Source of the DNA: Candidatus Zixiibacteriota bacterium
GTDB lineage: Bacteria > Zixibacteria > MSB-5A5 > GN15 > FEB-12
Direction of reading: 5' to 3'
DNA: 18,104 bases
NCBI GenBank assembly: GCA_016213305.1
Contig: JACRAV010000296.1
Location: 1-18,104, forward strand
The position numbers and the translations under genes were made by a program. Every line of letters starts with the position of its first letter. The stretch's first letter is position 1. The notes beneath the pieces were generated by a model, which was not told where the DNA came from, made no database searches, and was given only the letters and a program-made list of their open reading frames with translations. Below, piece by piece: positions 15,431 through 18,104 of the stretch.

Positions 15431-15939
15431 GCCTTCGGCCACTTCTCCGCCAGTTTTTGCTTTTTGATCTTCTCCTGGAGGTGAATGCACCCTTCCAAAA
15501 GGGATTCCGGCCGGGGCGGGCATCCGGGGATATAGATATCGACCGGCACGATGTGGTCGATTCCCTTCTCCACCGCGTACGAATCATAGTAGAACGGCCC
15601 ACCTTTGATGGTGCATCCCCCCATCGCGATCACATACCTCGGCTCGGCCATCTGATCGTACAACCGCCGGAGGCGCGGCGCCATTTTCTTGGTGATGGTC
15701 CCGGCCGCGATGATCAGGTCGGACTGACGCGGCGAAGCCCGAAAAAACATGCCTAGACGGTCGAAATCGTACCGCGAGGCGCCGGTGGCCATCAACTCAA
15801 TCGCACAGCAGGCGGTCCCGAAAAGCAGGTACCAGAGGGATTTCGCCTGACCCTGATACAGGATTGTTTCAAGGGTCGTGGCGATCATCGCCCCGCCGGG
15901 CATCTGCTCGGCGTACACGGGAAACGGCTTCATACCCAT
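15427..15939 (-). CDS. nuoB: NADH-quinone oxidoreductase subunit B (cluster N2)
   Basis: NuoB (PSST homolog) binds the terminal [4Fe-4S] cluster N2 that reduces quinone. All four ligand cysteines are present: the adjacent pair C44-C45 in FGTACCAIELMATG, C109 in AMGGCTIKGG, and C140 in YIPGCPPRPE. The 170-residue length is typical. Two ATGs are possible, at 15939 and 15933. The first has AAGGAG at a 7-base spacing and is preferred, although the second would give a 4-base ATGA overlap with nuoA like the other junctions. Cys content and context make the assignment certain. Confidence 0.98.
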   Translation of the reverse strand: MGMKPFPVYAEQMPGGAMIATTLETILYQGQAKSLWYLLFGTACCAIELMATGASRYDFDRLGMFFRASPRQSDLIIAAGTITKKMAPRLRRLYDQMAEPRYVIAMGGCTIKGGPFYYDSYAVEKGIDHIVPVDIYIPGCPPRPESLLEGCIHLQEKIKKQKLAEKWPKA

Positions 15940-16283
15940 TGCATGGCTCCTTTTTTCCAGGCGTAGAAGTACCCGAAGAAGAGAATCAGGATGAATATGA
16001 CCATCTCAATAAAGGCATACAACCCCAATTGTCCGAAAGCTACCGCCCACGGAAAGAGGAAAATCGCCTCGACATCGAAGATGACAAAGATCAGGGCGAA
16101 GATATAGAAGCGGGCGTTGAACTGGATCCATGAGGTGCCGATGGCTGTTTCGGCGCACTCGTAATTGATTGTCTTTTCGGCGTATGGGTTGTGGGGCCGA
16201 AGGAATTTTGATATGGCGAAGGTAATCAGGACAATGGCTGTCCCGACTCCCAGAAAAATCAGAACCGCCAGGTAATTGCTCAT
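15930..16283 (-). CDS. nuoA: NADH-quinone oxidoreductase subunit A
   Basis: NuoA (ND3 homolog) is a three-helix membrane subunit whose first loop contacts the quinone site. The 117-residue product has the typical loop PYAEKTINYECAETAIGTSW, with the conserved cysteine C43, and the second-helix segment FVIFDVEAIFLFPWAVAF. The frame is open to 16346 through a GTG, but that extension would run through the TGTGA-N6-TCACA palindrome and has no membrane character. The ATG at 16283 has an AAAAGGA about 10 bases upstream. It is the first gene of the operon, with promoter and regulatory sites just upstream. Confidence 0.96.
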   Translation of the reverse strand: MSNYLAVLIFLGVGTAIVLITFAISKFLRPHNPYAEKTINYECAETAIGTSWIQFNARFYIFALIFVIFDVEAIFLFPWAVAFGQLGLYAFIEMVIFILILFFGYFYAWKKGAMQWV

Positions 16284-16338
16284 GGTGTCGTGGTCCTTTT
16301 CCTTCCGGCGATCGGGGGTCAGACTGCCGTTGGGGGCA

Positions 16339-16354
16339 TGTGACACATTTCACA
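16339..16354. promoter_or_regulatory. Crp/Fnr-family operator, exact TGTGA-N6-TCACA
   Basis: The 16-base palindrome reads TGTGACACATTTCACA on the plus strand, with perfect TGTGA and TCACA half-sites 6 bases apart, identical to the core Crp consensus of enterobacteria. It lies about 15 bases after the predicted nuo -10 box, in the expected +8 to +23 region. A bound factor there would more likely block than activate this promoter. Whether the host encodes a Crp-type regulator cannot be seen here. Confidence 0.6.
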
Positions 16355-16368
16355 AATCGCCGAACCGT

Positions 16369-16397
16369 TAAGAAACCCGCTGGGGGAGTAAAGTCAA
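16369..16397 (-). promoter_or_regulatory. candidate sigma70 promoter of the nuo operon
   Basis: TTGACT (16392-16397, 5/6 to consensus) is followed after 17 bases by TTCTTA (16369-16374), a poor -10. An 18-base spacing gives TCTTAA instead. The predicted start site is near 16362, leaving a leader of about 80 bases that contains the Crp-like palindrome. The -35 is good and the -10 weak, consistent with a regulated promoter. Confidence 0.45.
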
Positions 16398-16406
16398 GGG
16401 ATTTTT

Positions 16407-16432
16407 GGGAGGGAAATGGGTGGGTATCGGGG
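16407..16432 (+). other. G-quadruplex-prone tract upstream of nuo promoter
   Basis: Five G-runs of three or four bases (16407-16409, 16411-16413, 16418-16420, 16422-16424, 16429-16432) are separated by loops of 1, 4, 1 and 4 bases, satisfying the usual quadruplex pattern. It lies about 10 bases upstream of the -35 box, with the G-rich strand being the template strand for nuo. Structure formation is inferred. Confidence 0.6.
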
Positions 16433-16458
16433 CAGTGGTTAATGTCGTACGAAGAGGT

Positions 16459-16483
16459 GGGGATTTGGGGTGAGGGGGTGAGG
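16459..16483 (+). other. second G-rich tract in the nuo upstream region
   Basis: Runs GGGG, GGGG, GGGGG and GG are separated by 3-4 bases. The last run is short, so only a two-tetrad or imperfect quadruplex is expected. The remainder of the 318-base gene-free stretch between nuoA and the dockerin gene holds the promoter, the Crp-like site and a terminator; no small gene was recognised in it. Confidence 0.4.
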
Positions 16484-16550
16484 CCCCTAGCATACTAGCG
16501 ACTTAGCGGGGGACATTTAAGGACAATTGAATCAAGAGTGCCAACCGCAA

Positions 16551-16578
16551 ACAATAAAAAGGCGGCCAAACGGCCGCC
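16551..16578 (-). terminator. rho-independent terminator of the dockerin-protein gene
   Basis: On the minus strand GGCGGCC-GTTT-GGCCGCC forms a 7-bp all-G/C stem (16561-16578), followed at once by TTTTTATTGT. It lies 23 bases after the stop codon at 16602 and separates this gene from the nuo promoter region. Confidence 0.9.
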
Positions 16579-16601
16579 TCAAATGCAAGTCTATGCTCCA
16601 A

Positions 16602-18104
16602 CTACTGACACAGCGCAGGCGGCGTAAAATTGATGTACAGGTAGTCGATCAGCGCTGACAGGTCCGAGATATCTATGCTCCCATCAACGGAGCCATCAAC
16701 ATTCGCCGTTACTTTGCAACAGAGCGGAGTGAAATTTATGAATAGGTGATCAATAAGCGCCGAGAGGTCGGAAATATCGACGCCGTGGGCTGGGTCGCAG
16801 TCGACATTTCCAGTTGTGACCGGACAACACGCCGACGATCGCCATACTGTTTGGGCTGTCGCCGTCTGTGCCGGGTGAGCGTCGAGATATGATACCGTAA
16901 TGGTATCCCCTGGGGCAACATGGAGTTGCCGCAAAGGACTATTGCTTGATGCGCTAGTAGTCGTGAACACAGCCACGAAGGTGGAACTGTGAACACTCGC
17001 CTCCAATAAGGTCAAGCTAATTCCTGTTGCGTCGGAACTACTGCGAACCACCGCCGTCACCGTTTCGCGAGTCGTATCCGACACGTCTTGATCTGCGTCG
17101 TCGACAAAGAGCAGAAGCGTGTCGTGGTACCCACGATATTCACCCTTGTGGATCCTCGCAATTCCTCTTGAAGACTCGGCATCGCGAACCTGAACGGTAA
17201 ATCTGAGTGTATCGTATCCGCCGCGTCCATCGGAAGCGAGAATGTGGAATTGCTGAGGACCCGTTTGAACAAGATCCGGCGTCCAGGAGATCATTGTCCC
17301 GCTGAGACTGACTCCACTAGGGCAGCTATCAATCGAGAAGGTGATGGGATCGCTGTCGCCATCAATGGCCGATAACAGATAATTCCACATGTTTCCGTTA
17401 ATTGCGGTAAGCGGAGGCTTGATTGATGTAATGAGGGGTGGGTTGTTTAAGCTGTGACTAACATATTGCACGATGATCGGATTAGACCGTGGTCCCTGTA
17501 CTCCAAGCGTGTCATAAGCACTAACAGCGAACTTGTAGGTTCTGCCGGGCGTCAGCGCAAGTAACTCTGTCCATGTGGTATCGTCTACGGCGGCTGTTCT
17601 ATCCCATGAGTTTGAACCGATATCTGAAGTATAATGAATGAGGAACCCGCATCGCGGTTCGGGCACAGCCGACCATGACAGAATTACGGAGGAATCGGTG
17701 GCTTCTCCCAGAAGCCCGGTAGGAGTAGCCGGACCACCCACGGCGTCGACAACTATTTTCCCCGGTGCATAGACCGCCTGCGCGGCGTTCGACGAATCGG
17801 CTATTATGCCATATACATAATAAGTTCCAGGAGGAAGAGAGGAATGATCCCACCCATAGCTATTGGCGGCATCATTTTCGGAAATGGGAGTGGCGTTTAT
17901 CAAGACACCGTCAAAGCCTTTAGAGTCGTCGTCGTAATAGAGCGAAATCCTGGCATCATTGTCAGGGTCTTGATCGAACCAGTGTAGTTCATGAAAAGTC
18001 CCTATTCCTCCGATTGAATCCAAACTGATAACCGGAGCGGCATTGTAGGCGAAACCATCGATTGCCAACACCTGGCCTGCCGGATTTGGCACCCGGACTT
18101 TCCA
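16602..18104 (-). CDS. secreted multidomain protein with C-terminal dockerin-like pair (5' partial)
   Basis: The frame runs off the right edge (W-K-V-R precede the GTG at 18092), so the N-terminus, and any signal peptide, is outside the window. Counting from 18092: residues 1-115 are a beta-rich Ig-like region with DQDPDNDARISLYYDDD; about 120-211 is a fibronectin type III domain; about 216-302 is a putative Ig/cadherin-like domain (NNPPLITSI...DGRGGYDTLRFTV); about 310-420 is another beta domain with DDADQDVSDTTRETV. Residues 428-496 carry two dockerin-type calcium loops 35 residues apart: GNVDCDPAHGVDISDLSALI and NVDGSVDGSIDISDLSALI. It is probably exported and surface-associated or part of a protein assembly. 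The partner and function are unknown. The base composition looks less G/C-rich than the nuo genes. A good terminator follows. Confidence 0.88.
   Translation of the reverse strand, partial: WKVRVPNPAGQVLAIDGFAYNAAPVISLDSIGGIGTFHELHWFDQDPDNDARISLYYDDDSKGFDGVLINATPISENDAANSYGWDHSSLPPGTYYVYGIIADSSNAAQAVYAPGKIVVDAVGGPATPTGLLGEATDSSVILSWSAVPEPRCGFLIHYTSDIGSNSWDRTAAVDDTTWTELLALTPGRTYKFAVSAYDTLGVQGPRSNPIIVQYVSHSLNNPPLITSIKPPLTAINGNMWNYLLSAIDGDSDPITFSIDSCPSGVSLSGTMISWTPDLVQTGPQQFHILASDGRGGYDTLRFTVQVRDAESSRGIARIHKGEYRGYHDTLLLFVDDADQDVSDTTRETVTAVVRSSSDATGISLTLLEASVHSSTFVAVFTTTSASSNSPLRQLHVAPGDTITVSYLDAHPAQTATAQTVWRSSACCPVTTGNVDCDPAHGVDISDLSALIDHLFINFTPLCCKVTANVDGSVDGSIDISDLSALIDYLYINFTPPALCQ

Noticed and set aside
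16488..16499. Short near-palindrome ctagcatactag
   Set aside because: Only 4-base arms; expected by chance and not associated with another signal.

Overview
The window is a bacterial chromosomal segment in which every supported gene lies on the minus strand, so transcription runs from high to low coordinates. The best guess at the source is an uncultured member of the FCB superphylum, probably candidate phylum Zixibacteria. This rests on the paired dockerin-like repeats at the C-terminus of the exported protein at the right edge, a motif I associate with that group, and on the gene content. It is an inference, not a demonstrated placement.

Layout in transcription order. (1) 18104-16602: the 3' part of a large secreted multidomain protein (Ig/FnIII-like domains plus a two-repeat dockerin), closed by a rho-independent terminator. 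(2) 16601-16284: a non-coding region with G-rich, quadruplex-prone tracts, a sigma70-type promoter and an exact TGTGA-N6-TCACA palindrome (Crp/Fnr-family site). (3) 16283-6311: one compact 11-gene operon, nuoABCDHIJKLMN, encoding the membrane arm and the quinone-reducing connecting part of respiratory complex I. nuoE, nuoF and nuoG, the NADH-oxidising module, are absent from the operon. (4) 6301-3447: a promoter and a three-gene unit of a DUF502 membrane protein, a PTS EIIA-CBS fusion and a CaCA-family cation exchanger, plausibly a regulated cation-transport module. (5) 3335-2842: a strong promoter very close to the start of a small exported protein I do not recognise. (6) 2760-88: secD and secF, the accessory protein-translocation subunits, followed by two perfect hairpins at the window edge.

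Most genes in (3) and (4) are spaced by a few bases or overlap by 1-4 bases (ATGA, TGATG, TAATG), which suggests translational coupling. The strongest candidate for something undescribed is the signal-peptide-bearing small ORF directly upstream of secDF. Its position and architecture resemble secretion-monitoring arrest peptides (SecM, VemP, ApdA types), but it carries no arrest motif I recognise. Other notable points are the complex I lacking its NADH module under a Crp-like site, a duplicated 26-residue unit in NuoL, and the EIIA-CBS/CaCA pairing.
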